DNA of 64,000 nucleotides from Komagataeibacter xylinus (GTDB taxonomy: Bacteria; Pseudomonadota; Alphaproteobacteria; Acetobacterales; Acetobacteraceae), in the NCBI RefSeq assembly GCF_004302915.1, contig NZ_QQBI01000008.1, positions 1 to 64,000 of the forward strand. The letters run 5' to 3'. A program made the position numbers and the translations under genes. The notes under the pieces were generated by a model that ran no database searches, was not told the DNA's origin, and worked only from the letters and a program-made list of their open reading frames with translations. Below are positions 1 to 8,126 of the stretch, one piece after another (positions within the stretch are counted from its first letter, which is position 1; each line of letters starts with the position of its first letter).

Positions 1-1
1 G

Positions 2-67
2 AAAACCGCGGCATCCTTCCTCTCCGTCATCCTCATCGCGGCTACAGCAGAATATATCAAGGCCTAA
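2..67 (+). pseudogene. IS5-family transposase, C-terminal fragment
   Basis: The first bases of the window read in frame as the last 21 residues of an IS5-family transposase (KTAASFLSVILIAATAEYIK, then A and a stop). A second, diverged copy of the same C-terminus lies at 4484-4633 on the same strand, also followed by related non-coding sequence. Everything upstream is outside the window, so whether this copy is complete cannot be seen. Confidence 0.6.
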
Positions 68-121
68 CAGGCCCTAGAGGGTGTTATGTACTTTCGTGCG
101 TGATTGGTGCTGTAATGAGGG

Positions 122-510
122 ATGACACCTGCACGTAAACCATATCTCTCTGATATATCAGACGAAGAATGGTCTCTGCGTATCCCGTGATGCGTGAAGA
201 TGCGGAACAACGGCCTCCTGCATTGCGCGAACGGTTCAATGGGTTGCGCTCCATGATTTTCTACGGAATTATCTGGCGCGCCATGCCGAATGACCTTCCA
301 CCGTGGTCGGCGGTCTACCAGCAATTCCGTTGCCGAATGGAGGCAGGCTGTTTTGACGCGCTGGGGCACCTGCTGGCCCTGCATGTCACACCAGCCAGTC
401 GGGATAATCGCGCCGAGATGGGACGTCTTGTGGCCGCTGTTCAGGATGCGACGGACGAGAGCGTTGAACTGGCTTATGTCAATCAGGGATATACCAGCGA
501 GAAGCCTGCC
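122..510 (+). pseudogene. IS5-family transposase, frameshifted and internally deleted
   Basis: An ATG at 122 opens with MTPARKPYLSDISDEEW, a typical IS5-family N-terminus, and stops after about 22 codons. The protein resumes in another frame (VMREDAEQR, then FNGLRSMIFY, WRAMPNDLPPWSAVYQQF) and jumps from the N-terminal domain to the late sequence LHVTPASRDNRAEMGRLVAA and AYVNQGYTSEK. The DDE core is therefore partly missing. One frameshift and one internal deletion make it inactive. It lies directly after another transposase fragment and before an IS3-type remnant. Confidence 0.65.
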
Positions 511-587
511 AGAACCGATCGACATTCAGGATTTTCTTTTTGTGGAGATGTTCAATTCAACCATTGTTTGCGCCCATCAGGAGGCTG

Positions 588-1387
588 CTATATCAAGCCT
601 GCCCTGTGATCTGCATAGAAAACCCGTTCGGCTTCGGCGGGAGGCCTGTAGCCGATTGGTGCTAGCAGGCGTCAATTATTATACCAGTCCACCCATCTGA
701 GGGTTTCCCATTCGACCTGCGCCATAGATTTCCATGGCCCCAGATGATGGATAACCTCGGCCTTGTATAAACCGTTGATCGTCTCCGCCAGTGCATTGTC
801 GTAGCTGTCACTGACCGAGGCGTCGATGTCAGCCAGCGCCAGGCGTTCGGTGTATCGGATCGACAGGTCTTGTGGTCCACGGTCCGAATGATGGATCAGC
901 GCCTTGTTTCCTGCGGGCTTTCATTGCCAGATGGCCTGTTCAAGGGAGTCGGGCACGAACGGGGTGGTCATGGAAGTCGAGACTTTCCAGCCCACGATCC
1001 TGCGAGCAAACCCGTCAGTGACGAACGCCATATAGACCATGTCATTCCCGGTCTGGACATAGGTGAAGTCCGAGACCCATAGCTGGTTGGGACCTCGGCC
1101 CGGAACTGCCGGTTGACCCTGTCATCGGGACAGGAGCGCGCCACCTGCCGCCCTTCACGCCGCAGGTTGCGCCAAACCTCGCGCGCACCGTAAACAGCAC
1201 GGTTCTCCTGCCAGATCCGACGGATATGCGCCATCAGTTCCCTATCGCGCCGGGCACGTGTGCTAGCCTTGGCTGGGTCTCTCGCCACGGCCCCCTGATG
1301 ATAAAACGTGGACGGGGCAATCGGTAGAACGCGACAGATTGGCGCGACCCCGTAATCGGCACGGTAGGCTTCAATAAACGCGATCAT
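588..1387 (-). pseudogene. IS3-family transposase orfB remnant
   Basis: Read on the minus strand from 1387, the protein starts MIAFIEAYRADYGVAPICRV and keeps the helper region RIWQENRAVYGAREVWRNL. It then loses frame near REGRQVAR. The C-terminal half can be followed in other frames: ALADIDASVSDSYDNALAE, INGLYKAEVIHHLGPW and QVEWETLRWVDWYNN. A stop follows that point, and the normal ending GYRPPAEAERVFYADHR comes after it. Multiple frameshifts and a stop make this a dead integrase-core protein. Its start overlaps the end of the orfA remnant (ATGA), the normal IS3 arrangement. Confidence 0.7.
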
Positions 1388-1715
1388 TTGCGAAACGGGC
1401 GGTCGAGCGCTACCTGAGAAAAATAAGCCGAGGCCTTCTTGAGGATCTCATTGGCCTGACGCAGTTCACGGACCTCACGCTCCAACGCCCTGATCCGTGC
1501 CGTCTCGGCCGTGGTCGGTCCCGGTTGCGCACCCGCATCCCGACGGGCCTGCTTCCACCAGTCGTGCAGGCTGTCGCCAAGGTTGCCACAAATCTCGCGA
1601 CAGGTCGCCGAAAGGCTCGGGTAATCCGATCGATATTATTCCAGAAAGCGCACGGCGCGCTCACGGAACTCAGGCGAATAACGCGATATCTTCTGCTTTC
1701 TACCATAGGGTCCAT
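1384..1715 (-). pseudogene. IS3-family transposase orfA remnant
   Basis: The minus strand begins with an ATG at 1715 but soon changes frame. The recognisable orfA sequence (EFRERAVRFLE, in-frame stop, YRSDYPSLSATCREICGNLG, then EREVRELRQANEILKKASAY) carries an in-frame TAA and a frameshift near the start. The leucine-zipper-like tail that precedes programmed frameshifting in IS3 elements is intact and leads into the orfB remnant. Confidence 0.7.
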
Positions 1716-1786
1716 CCTCCGAGAGTTTTACTCTTCGGTAAACCCGGGCTGTTCACCCTGAATGTCGAGCGGTTCTTGCCCTTCAT

Positions 1787-3445
1787 TCAGGGCAAGGGAG
1801 GAATATCACTCAGTTGGTGGCCATGACAATCTATCGTGTTAGATACATCGTAATCAGGTATGTTCAACCGATAGGCGATAAAACCTTGTTCCAGATAACC
1901 GTTGGGATAACGAGCGATTTCTGTTGACTGAGCTTTCAACTCCCGCTTTTGCTCTTCTGAAAAAGTAAATACAGCATACCCGTATGAATATTTTCTATAG
2001 TTAACATCTTGAACATTATCCATTATATTAGAAATTATTTTTTCGTTTGGACTATAGTCATTTATAATGAGAACTATAGAAGGAGTATGCGTGCAAATTG
2101 AATTCCTTTTTGATTCTTCAATAATATCTTCCATAGAATAATTTAGACGTCCGTTACTGCTATACGGAACAACACGATCAAATTTTCTTTGCATCATGCT
2201 GTAAAGGCCATTATTTATATAATAAGGCATGCTTTCAATTATAGCGTCATCTGACGCTATAATTGTAGCATCTGACAAGTCAGGCGTATTTATAACCAAT
2301 TTGGCAAATTCTCTAGCCCTAGAATTTGGCGTCTGGATTTCATGAAACTCCAAACTTACAGACGGTAAAATTTGCACAAAAAGCATAAATAAAAGAGAAA
2401 ATACCCCAAATTTATTCAAATAATTTATTGTATTCTTGTTGTTTTTTCGATAAATCCAAAAAATAGAAAAAATAAAGACGATCCATAATGATTGATGACG
2501 ATATCCCCCAAAATAAACTATTGTGAAAAAAGAAACAAACGCAATATGAGTTACGAACGCAACAGAAAATAGCAATACATCTCCCCAAAGCGAAAAAATA
2601 CATGAAAAAACAGAAATTATAGAAATATAATTTAATAATATAAAAATTTTATGCGAAATGTAGCCATTTCCAAATATATTATAAAAACATCCCTCAAAAG
2701 GAGAAAGTGTTATTCCATCCAGAAAATTTATTTTTGAATAATACTTTATATTGCTTATTGATGGTTGTGCAGCGAGATCATCATACCGGGGAGGATAGAT
2801 GGTTAACACACAAGCAATAAATCCAGCACAACCCATAGAGGCTGCGGGTAAAATTTTACGAACATTTTCATTAAAGGACCATCTATTTTCCCTCCATACA
2901 CACAAAGGCCACATGAAAGAAAATAAAATTGAAATAATTGCAGAATGCACATTTGTATTTGCTAGCAAAAAAAGTGTAGGTCCAGTTAATTTATAGCGAT
3001 AATTTTCTGAGGAAAATACCATTGCTAAAACAATCATTAGCAACATACTTATTCCATAATTTCTTGCCATGACTGTATATTCATACAAAGAAAAGTAACC
3101 AAAAATAAACGCTATATTTGTAATAATTCCAAATGGTGAAAAAAACAAAACGAGAAAAACTGCCAAAAAAGATATAATAAACGATGATACTGGAAGCACT
3201 TTATAAGTGTGAAAAATTAAATATCCTAACTTTTGAATCAAATATGATACGGCAGGGTGAGCATTACCAATAATATGTATGCTATTTGTTGCATTAATGG
3301 CAATCATGAAATTTCTAACTTCATCTCGCCACATAGAATGGTAATTAATCGCACAACATGTAATAATTATCCATATTATCAACACAGTTAATTTAAATAA
3401 CTTTTTGTTTTTGAAATATTTATCTATAAATTCCATCTGCACCAT
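1787..3445 (-). CDS. Putative GT-C fold membrane glycosyltransferase
   Basis: A 552-residue protein with one hydrophobic segment at residues 17-35, a long loop, then a series of membrane segments up to about residue 360 and a soluble C-terminal domain of about 190 residues. The first extracytoplasmic loop has WRDE followed by NAHPAVSYLI, the acidic-pair arrangement of GT-C glycosyltransferases that use polyprenyl-phosphate sugars. MARNYGISMLLMI resembles a segment seen in uncharacterised relatives. It would move a sugar from a lipid carrier to a glycan on the outer face of the inner membrane. The gene is strikingly AT-rich compared with the chromosome downstream and lies between IS remnants, so it was probably acquired. 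The GtrA-like gene at 5011-5403 has the same strand and composition and may be its partner. Substrate unknown; family assignment is by motif and topology only. Confidence 0.65.
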   Translation of the reverse strand: MVQMEFIDKYFKNKKLFKLTVLIIWIIITCCAINYHSMWRDEVRNFMIAINATNSIHIIGNAHPAVSYLIQKLGYLIFHTYKVLPVSSFIISFLAVFLVLFFSPFGIITNIAFIFGYFSLYEYTVMARNYGISMLLMIVLAMVFSSENYRYKLTGPTLFLLANTNVHSAIISILFSFMWPLCVWRENRWSFNENVRKILPAASMGCAGFIACVLTIYPPRYDDLAAQPSISNIKYYSKINFLDGITLSPFEGCFYNIFGNGYISHKIFILLNYISIISVFSCIFSLWGDVLLFSVAFVTHIAFVSFFTIVYFGGYRHQSLWIVFIFSIFWIYRKNNKNTINYLNKFGVFSLLFMLFVQILPSVSLEFHEIQTPNSRAREFAKLVINTPDLSDATIIASDDAIIESMPYYINNGLYSMMQRKFDRVVPYSSNGRLNYSMEDIIEESKRNSICTHTPSIVLIINDYSPNEKIISNIMDNVQDVNYRKYSYGYAVFTFSEEQKRELKAQSTEIARYPNGYLEQGFIAYRLNIPDYDVSNTIDCHGHQLSDIPPLP

Positions 3446-3616
3446 ATCCTAATCTGTAATTTTTTAATGATACCATCATGTTGTAATTCACCAGCTTTCA
3501 AAAAAAAGATGGAGTGAATATTGACATGGATTGGCCTTACATGATGCGAACATAGCCGAAAAACACTGCAACATCCATAAGATATGCCAAGTTAGCATTT
3601 GAATGACCCCAGAGCG

Positions 3617-4390
3617 TCAGCTCATAAACACCGGCACCAGCTTCTCGCTGCGACGCTTTACAACGGCGAGATGGTTTTCGGGACGCTTGTCGTATCGGGT
3701 AGCGATGCCTCGGGGACTGTCTGATCCTGTTGAAGAAGCGTTCCACGAGGCTCCTTGCGGACAGACCCAGCGTGAGAAGGCAAAGCTTCCCTAGCGATTG
3801 GTCTTTGACGGGATGTTGGCCCAAGCCTTTGGGGCCGCTGCCTTGGTGCGACTGGCATTGCTGTCATATTCCCTGTCGGCCAGCAGGATGCCTCCCTATC
3901 TTAGGCTATCGGTCAGCGCATCAGCCTCGATGCAACCGGCGACTTGGCTACCTATCAGGAGAAGACTACCGGGACGGTTTCCTGCGTTGACGAGAACATG
4001 GATCTTGCTGGTGAGGCCGCCGAGGAAACATCCCATGCCGCGATCATTTCCATCCCTTTTTTCTCATAGCCGCGTGCTGATGAACGCGAACACAGGTTGA
4101 ATCGATCATGATGATGTCACCATCATAAGCGTCTAAAACGGCTTCACGAAGCCGATCGATCCCAGACGCGTGCTTTTCGCCAACGGACGAAACGGTTGTA
4201 GCTGGTGGTCGGCGGCCCACAACATTCGGGGATTTCCGCCCAGGTCAAACCTGCCCGAAAGCACCAAAGAATGCCATTCAGCACACGGCGCTCATCGACG
4301 CGGGGAACGAACGCTACGCGGCTTGTTGGGCAGCGATGGCGGCAAGATCGACTATTCGCGGTCAGCGAGTTCGTAGCGGCAGCGCGTCAT
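3617..4390 (-). pseudogene. IS5-family transposase, multiply frameshifted
   Basis: Reading the minus strand from an ATG at 4390 gives MTRCRYELADRE and an early stop. Recognisable pieces follow in shifting frames: VDERRVLNGILWC, a stretch with DGDIIMIDSTCVRVHQHAA (first catalytic Asp), RDRGMG, GGLTSKIHVLVNAG, GGILLADREYDSNASRTKAA (second Asp), then SLVERFFNRIRQ. The end reads KLVPVFMS and stops at 3617. Several frameshifts and stops show it is inactive. It separates the two AT-rich glycan genes. Confidence 0.7.
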
Positions 4391-4483
4391 CAAGGCTCTC
4401 TCAGTCCGAAGCCTTCAATCGCGCGAGCCGCTAAACACCAACAATTTTTATGAGTTCGCGACCTAAGATCCGGTTAGGCCATA

Positions 4484-4633
4484 GCTGTTTATGATAAACC
4501 GGCATATGGTCGAAACCCTGTCGACACGGCTCAAGGAATGGTGGACTGTCATACCCGATATGAGAAAACAGCTGCATCCTTCCTCCCCATCATCCTTATC
4601 GCTGCTACAGCAGCAGACTACATCAAGGTTTAA
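4484..4633 (+). pseudogene. IS5-family transposase, C-terminal fragment (second copy)
   Basis: An open stretch ends HTRYEKTAASFLPIILIAAT followed by AADYIKV and a stop. This is the C-terminal tail of an IS5-family transposase and is close to the fragment at the start of the window. No upstream DDE domain is in frame. The two copies on the same strand, about 4.5 kb apart, bracket the GT-C gene and could be relics of one element type that moved the cassette. Confidence 0.6.
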
Positions 4634-4782
4634 CAGATCCTAGCGGGATGTCAGATAAGATTGTGGCGTAGTGATATTGATGGAAGCAAAGGGTGCAGTC
4701 CACAAGCCACCTGAGCGGTGCCCATGGTTCTGGGCAGATGCTTACCTTGCTACGCGGTATTACGATTTGTATCTCTTCAATA

Positions 4783-4962
4783 AAAATAAGAAGGAGGAAT
4801 TTGACTTACGACCGGCATCTTTGTGAGCAGCGACACGGGGCCGAGAACCTCTTCAAGAACATCAGAGACTGGCATCGTATCACAGCATATTATGATCGCA
4901 GCACCCACATACTTTTCTCAGCCGCCTGGCTCGCAGCGATTGTTATCTTCTGGAAGATATAA
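4783..4962 (+). pseudogene. IS5-family transposase, C-terminal fragment of a different subgroup
   Basis: In frame before the stop at 4960-4962 lies TYDRHLCEQRHGAENLFKNI followed by RDWHRITAYYDRSTHILFSA and AIVIFWKI. This matches the end of the IS5/IS1031-type transposases (RH-x-ENxF, then the basic YDR region and hydrophobic tail). The sequence is unlike the tail at 4484-4633, so it comes from another element. No start or N-terminal domain is present. Confidence 0.6.
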
Positions 4963-5010
4963 AAAGTCCTGTATCCAGAATATATTAATTATTTTTAAAA
5001 TAAACTCCTT

Positions 5011-5403
5011 TTAAACCCTGAATGCCCAAAATTTTGTACCAATGAAATTGATTATAGTTGTCACAATTATAGAAATACAATTTGCTATTCGTGCGTCTAT
5101 ACCTATGTTTTTTACTAAAAATTTTAGCACATACAAATTAACAAGTAAAGATATAAAGTAAATAATTCCATACCTACAAAAATAACATGATTTATTATTA
5201 AAATTAACTTTATATGTCCATTTTTTGTTTAATGGAAACCCAACTGCAACCCCAGTCAAAAAACCGCATACTGAAGCCACTTGATATTGCTGCCCACATT
5301 TCTCGAACAAAATAAGGAAAACTACATAATTAACTATTGTTGAAATGCCACCCACTAATAAAAAACGAAATAAATGATCTACACTATTTCCAAAATTTTT
5401 CAT
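5011..5403 (-). CDS. GtrA-like membrane protein
   Basis: A 130-residue protein with four predicted membrane helices (about 10-30, 40-58, 75-95 and 105-125). It has the GtrA-family opening FRFLLVGGISTIVNYVVFL and the internal FPLNKKWTY. GtrA-type proteins are thought to flip or help transfer lipid-linked sugars for O-antigen or other surface glycan modification. Like the GT-C-like gene at 1787-3445 it is strongly AT-rich and on the minus strand; IS debris lies between them. A GtrA protein next to a polytopic glycosyltransferase is the usual make-up of a serotype-conversion cassette, although the middle GtrB-type glucosyltransferase is not seen. The start ATG follows a purine-rich GAAAGATGA. 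Confidence 0.8.
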   Translation of the reverse strand: MKNFGNSVDHLFRFLLVGGISTIVNYVVFLILFEKCGQQYQVASVCGFLTGVAVGFPLNKKWTYKVNFNNKSCYFCRYGIIYFISLLVNLYVLKFLVKNIGIDARIANCISIIVTTIINFIGTKFWAFRV

Positions 5404-5586
5404 TTAATTCATCTTTCAAAAAAAATTAATAATTTCTACATTATATATTAAATTAGAGAATTAAAAAATACTCTAGGGATTACATAGATAAGAAGGTCAA
5501 AGCGAATTTCAATCGAGATGTTTGGGCTGAATAACCTCCAGATTTCTAGACGCCCAGACTCCTGAAAATGAGAACAGAAAACGTTG

Positions 5587-5765
5587 ATGGGGAAGTCCAA
5601 TTTCAGTCATGCGTTCAAGCGAAACGCAATGGCGCAGATTACCAAACGGGAACCTTCGGTAGCGGAAGTTTCGCAGCGGCTTGGGTCAGCACACACGCGC
5701 TGTTTGCGTGGAAGCGGCAATTCGCGAAGATGACATCAGGCGATACCGGCAGGGATGCAAAATGA
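5587..5765 (+). pseudogene. IS3-type transposase orfA (HTH) remnant
   Basis: An ATG at 5587 gives MGKSNFSHAFKRNAMAQITK, then REPSVAEVSQRLG, a helix-turn-helix of the IS3 orfA type. After a one-base slip the next frame continues VSTHALFAWKRQFAKMTSGD and stops at 5765. The orfB part is absent. Upstream, 5404-5586 is AT-rich and holds nothing I can assign. Confidence 0.6.
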
Positions 5766-6093
5766 AATACGCTTTCATTGCCGGACATCGCGATCATTCT
5801 GCAATTCGGGCAATATACCTGCCATCATGACGGTCAGGGCGGATATCGTGCAGATGACTGTACCATTTGGAGCATTCAGACGCTTCACATAAGCCTCCAT
5901 AGCCACAGCAATCTGGCTGATTGGCCCAGCGATGATCCTAGCCATGATAATAGGTGCAAGACATAGGCGCCTCCCCTCCAGGACCCGCAGAGTGATTTCC
6001 GGGCGTACCGACATCGCCCGATCTCCCCTGTTCTGGTTGTTCATTTTCTCCTGACCCCCGGCGTAAGTCTTGCCTGCAGGGTCATGGCCGCGA
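5766..6093. other. Unassigned stretch between IS remnants
   Basis: A minus-strand reading frame at 5775-6044 could encode 89 residues, including the moderately hydrophobic AGPISQIAVAMEAYVKRLNA. I do not recognise it, it has no convincing ribosome binding site, and it lies between transposase fragments. It may be a frame-damaged gene. No function is proposed. Confidence 0.25.
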
Positions 6094-6216
6094 TCATGCC
6101 GGAACGGCTCTCATGGAATGACCTGTCTTGTCGCTGCGCCCGCAATCCATCTTCTTTCCAAGGCGCAGCGGTTCCATCTTCGCCCATTGGGCATCCGTCA
6201 GCGCAAAGCGATCCAT
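6094..6216 (-). pseudogene. IS5-family transposase, N-terminal fragment
   Basis: From an ATG at 6216 on the minus strand the sequence reads MDRFALTDAQWAKMEPLRLG followed by KKMDCGRSDKTGHSMRAVP and a stop at 6094. The LTDAQWAKMEP opening is the standard start of one IS5 subgroup. The remaining roughly 80% of the transposase is missing. This is the last IS trace before ordinary chromosome resumes. Confidence 0.6.
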
Positions 6217-6270
6217 CCAGATTTTAACGCATATCAAGAGGTTTTAAAAAAACCAATTCCCAGCAGGCCC

Positions 6271-6296
6271 TCAAAAAGGCTTCACCAAAACCCTTT
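6271..6296. repeat. Partial copy of the composite palindromic element
   Basis: The bases TCAAAAAGGCTTCACCAAAA directly 3' of the deaminase stop match one hairpin arm plus outer arm of the element seen complete at 12541-12627 and elsewhere. Only this end is retained. Confidence 0.4.
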
Positions 6297-6807
6297 ATGA
6301 TCGGGTGGCCTTGCTTTCATTCCAGAAGGCCTGCTGCAGGGCCGCGGCCTCGGCTTCAAGCAGCGGGCCGATCACCTCCACCGGGCGCTGGCCTGCGGCA
6401 AACACCGTGCGGCAGGGCAGGTCGAGAGTCGGGTTCTCGGGGTGGTTGCCCGTCATTTCCTTCAGGCTGTGCTCGCTCTGGCCAAAAACCACACGGCCAA
6501 TGCCGCTCCAGTACACCGCACCCGCACACATCGCACACGGTTCGGCTGATGTGTACATGGTGTGCGACGCCAGCACGGCAGGCGGGAAGCGCTTCGAGGC
6601 CCGGGTGGCCAGCAGGCGCTCGGCATGGGCGGTCATGTCACCCCCTTCGGCGGTGTAGCCATTGCCCTGTTCCAGCACCACCTGCCCCTGCGCATCGACC
6701 AGAATGCAGCCAAAAGGATGGTCACCCCCCTGCCGTGCCTGCTCGGCCACCGCAAAGGCACGACGCAAAAAATGCGCGTGATCGAGATCGGGCGGCAGGT
6801 CGGTCAT
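6295..6807 (-). CDS. Nucleoside/guanine deaminase (CDA-fold)
   Basis: A 170-residue zinc-dependent deaminase. The zinc and catalytic residues are visible: H61 and E63 in the HAE motif and C91/C94 in PCAMC. FGCILVD and the small-residue region AGAVYWSGIGRVVFG fit the guanine deaminase/tRNA adenosine deaminase branch. The length and the EMTGNHPENP segment are closer to soluble purine (guanine) deaminases than to TadA, so hydrolytic deamination of a free purine base or nucleoside is the best guess. It is a cytosolic single gene. It marks the right boundary of the IS-rich island. Confidence 0.82.
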   Translation of the reverse strand: MTDLPPDLDHAHFLRRAFAVAEQARQGGDHPFGCILVDAQGQVVLEQGNGYTAEGGDMTAHAERLLATRASKRFPPAVLASHTMYTSAEPCAMCAGAVYWSGIGRVVFGQSEHSLKEMTGNHPENPTLDLPCRTVFAAGQRPVEVIGPLLEAEAAALQQAFWNESKATRS

Positions 6808-6869
6808 GGCAAATCCTTCATCATGCAGAATGCGCCTTGCCCGGCTGGCCGGGTTCGGCCCCCGCCGGC

Positions 6870-7121
6870 CTATTCCGGCAGGGGGTGCGCCATGTGCTGG
6901 CGCAGCGTCTGCATCTCGTCATCAAGGTAGCCCACGATGTCGGTGCTGTCATATGCGCCATCAAACCGGGTGGCGGCGAGTTCGGCCCGCATGGCGGCAA
7001 TCCGCTCAAGCTGGTGGGCCAACTGGGTGGTGTAGCGGGCGACCCATGCGGGCTCATCGGGTGCGAATCGGGCATCGATATTAGCCTGCGTGCACCCAGC
7101 GGGCAGATAGGAATTTTGCAT
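6870..7121 (-). CDS. Small conserved-looking hypothetical protein
   Basis: An 83-residue protein beginning MQNSYLPAGCTQANIDARF. It is charged and helical in the middle (YTTQLAHQLERIAAMRAEL) with a short acidic stretch (YLDDEM). I chose the start at 7121 because GGAACGA precedes it at a usable distance; an in-frame ATG at 7136 has no clear ribosome site. It is divergent from the HTH/zinc-ribbon gene at 7241, and the shared gap holds an inverted repeat. Function unknown. Confidence 0.5.
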   Translation of the reverse strand: MQNSYLPAGCTQANIDARFAPDEPAWVARYTTQLAHQLERIAAMRAELAATRFDGAYDSTDIVGYLDDEMQTLRQHMAHPLPE

Positions 7122-7208
7122 CTGTTTTCGTTCCATGTGTGTGAATAAGATACACAAATGGATGGAAGGCGGCGATGCGGACCTAAATGTTCTCATAAAG
7201 TTCTTGCT

Positions 7209-7233
7209 GTATGTGTGTTTTTTCAGCACATAC
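7209..7233. promoter_or_regulatory. Inverted repeat GTATGTG-N11-CACATAC, possible operator
   Basis: A perfect 7-base inverted repeat with an 11-base T-rich centre lies between two divergent genes, just upstream of the HTH/zinc-ribbon gene. Spacing and place suit a dimeric regulator site, perhaps autoregulation. A small hairpin in RNA is the alternative. Confidence 0.35.
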
Positions 7234-7240
7234 TGTGCGT

Positions 7241-7564
7241 ATGAAAAATATGCACAACATCACCACGGCACCCTCCCCTGCCCCGCCACGCCGCACGCGC
7301 CCGCCGCGTGTTGACTGGCCCAGCCTTGCCCCGCGCGTGGCCGCCCTGCGGGCACAGGGCTGCTCCACGCGCGAGACCGCCCGCAGGCTGAACATGAACA
7401 TCAAGACCCTTGAGGCCCATCTGCGCCGCCACCGCATCCGCCATGCCATACCGATGGACCGCCCCGACCAGGTGCGCCGCACCTGCCTGAACTGCGACAC
7501 CGCCTTTGTAGCCGATGGCCGCTTCCTGCGGCTGTGCCCGGAATGCCGGGCCATGTTCAGCTAA
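7241..7564 (+). CDS. HTH and zinc-ribbon small DNA-binding protein
   Basis: A 107-residue protein. Residues about 30-65 form a helix-turn-helix of the resolvase/LuxR-like kind (RVAALRAQGCSTRETARRLN, then MNIKTLEAHLRRHRI). Residues about 80-105 carry a zinc ribbon with two Cys pairs, CLNCDTAF and CPEC. The N-terminal 20 residues are proline-rich. The start at 7241 (MKNMHN) is chosen over 7211 because the longer form would begin inside the inverted repeat. It looks like a small sequence-specific regulator, possibly of the divergent gene at 6870. I know no named family with this exact pairing. Confidence 0.6.
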   Translation: MKNMHNITTAPSPAPPRRTRPPRVDWPSLAPRVAALRAQGCSTRETARRLNMNIKTLEAHLRRHRIRHAIPMDRPDQVRRTCLNCDTAFVADGRFLRLCPECRAMFS

Positions 7565-7648
7565 CGGCGCTCACATTCCCGTGATGCTGGAACCGAAGCG
7601 GCAATCACTCACTTAAGGATGCAATGACATCGCAACAGGATACCGGGC

Positions 7649-7975
7649 ATGGATAGCGCCTTACGCAACCGCACGCAGACCCCCTCCAGCACGGAGCCAG
7701 CCCGCCTCCAGTTCCGCATTGCCCTGCGCCACTGCGCGCCGGCCCCCACCGCATCTGGCGCGCCTGCTGCCCGGCGGCGCCTGCGCTCCGTAGCCGCCCT
7801 TGGCCTGGCCCTGATGGTAGCAGGCACGGGACTGAGTGGATGCAAGCGCCACCATGAGACAGCGGGCGAGAAAATCGATCATTTTGGCGACAAGATGCAG
7901 GATACCTTCGACCCGCCCAAAGGCCCCGGTGAAAAGGCAGGCCGCACGATCGACCGCACCCTGCATGATGACTGA
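7649..7975 (+). CDS. Small lipoprotein
   Basis: A 108-residue reading frame whose middle is a lipoprotein signal: RRRLRSVAALGLALM, then VAGTGLSGC with Cys at the lipobox. The mature part is only about 43 residues, charged and helical (GEKIDHFGDKMQDTFD), somewhat like entericidin-type or CsbD-like stress peptides. The first 48 residues are unusually long for a signal peptide, so the true start may lie further in, but no in-frame ATG with a good ribosome site is seen before the signal. A strong terminator follows. Confidence 0.5.
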   Translation: MDSALRNRTQTPSSTEPARLQFRIALRHCAPAPTASGAPAARRRLRSVAALGLALMVAGTGLSGCKRHHETAGEKIDHFGDKMQDTFDPPKGPGEKAGRTIDRTLHDD

Positions 7976-7998
7976 TATTTTCTAGAATAATTTTAAAT

Positions 7999-8029
7999 AA
8001 TACCATCTTATTATAAATAAGGTGGTATT
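7999..8029 (+). terminator. Hairpin terminator after the small lipoprotein
   Basis: AATACCA...TGGTATT arms enclose a second near-perfect pairing (TCTTATT/AATAAGG, with one G-T pair), giving a 14-base stem with a 3-base loop followed by a T-rich run. It lies 24 bases after the stop at 7975. Confidence 0.7.
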
Positions 8030-8046
8030 TTCATTTCCATAAAGTC

Positions 8047-8126
8047 AAAAGTTTTTGGTGAATATTTTTTCAAAAAGCTTCGTAAAGAACGCATTTTTTG
8101 AAAAAAGGCAGAACCCAAAAACTTTT
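8047..8126. repeat. Composite palindromic element, full copy 1
   Basis: Outer arms AAAAGTTTTTGG and CCAAAAACTTTT enclose two weaker internal hairpins: AATATTTTTTCAAAAAGCTTC and a degenerate GCATTTTTTG...AAAAAAGGC. It fills the convergent gap between the lipoprotein gene and ddpX and could act as a two-way terminator. It is the most diverged of the full copies. Confidence 0.7.

Noticed and set aside
1497-1826. Plus-strand frames over the IS3 remnant
   Set aside because: Shadows of orfA on the minus strand, without IS or domain features of their own.
4170-4453. Plus-strand frames over the IS5 pseudogene
   Set aside because: They are complements of transposase sequence that can be followed on the minus strand.
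5568-5765. A 65-residue gene starting at 5568
   Set aside because: The first half is the wrong frame of an IS3 orfA HTH that reads correctly from 5587.
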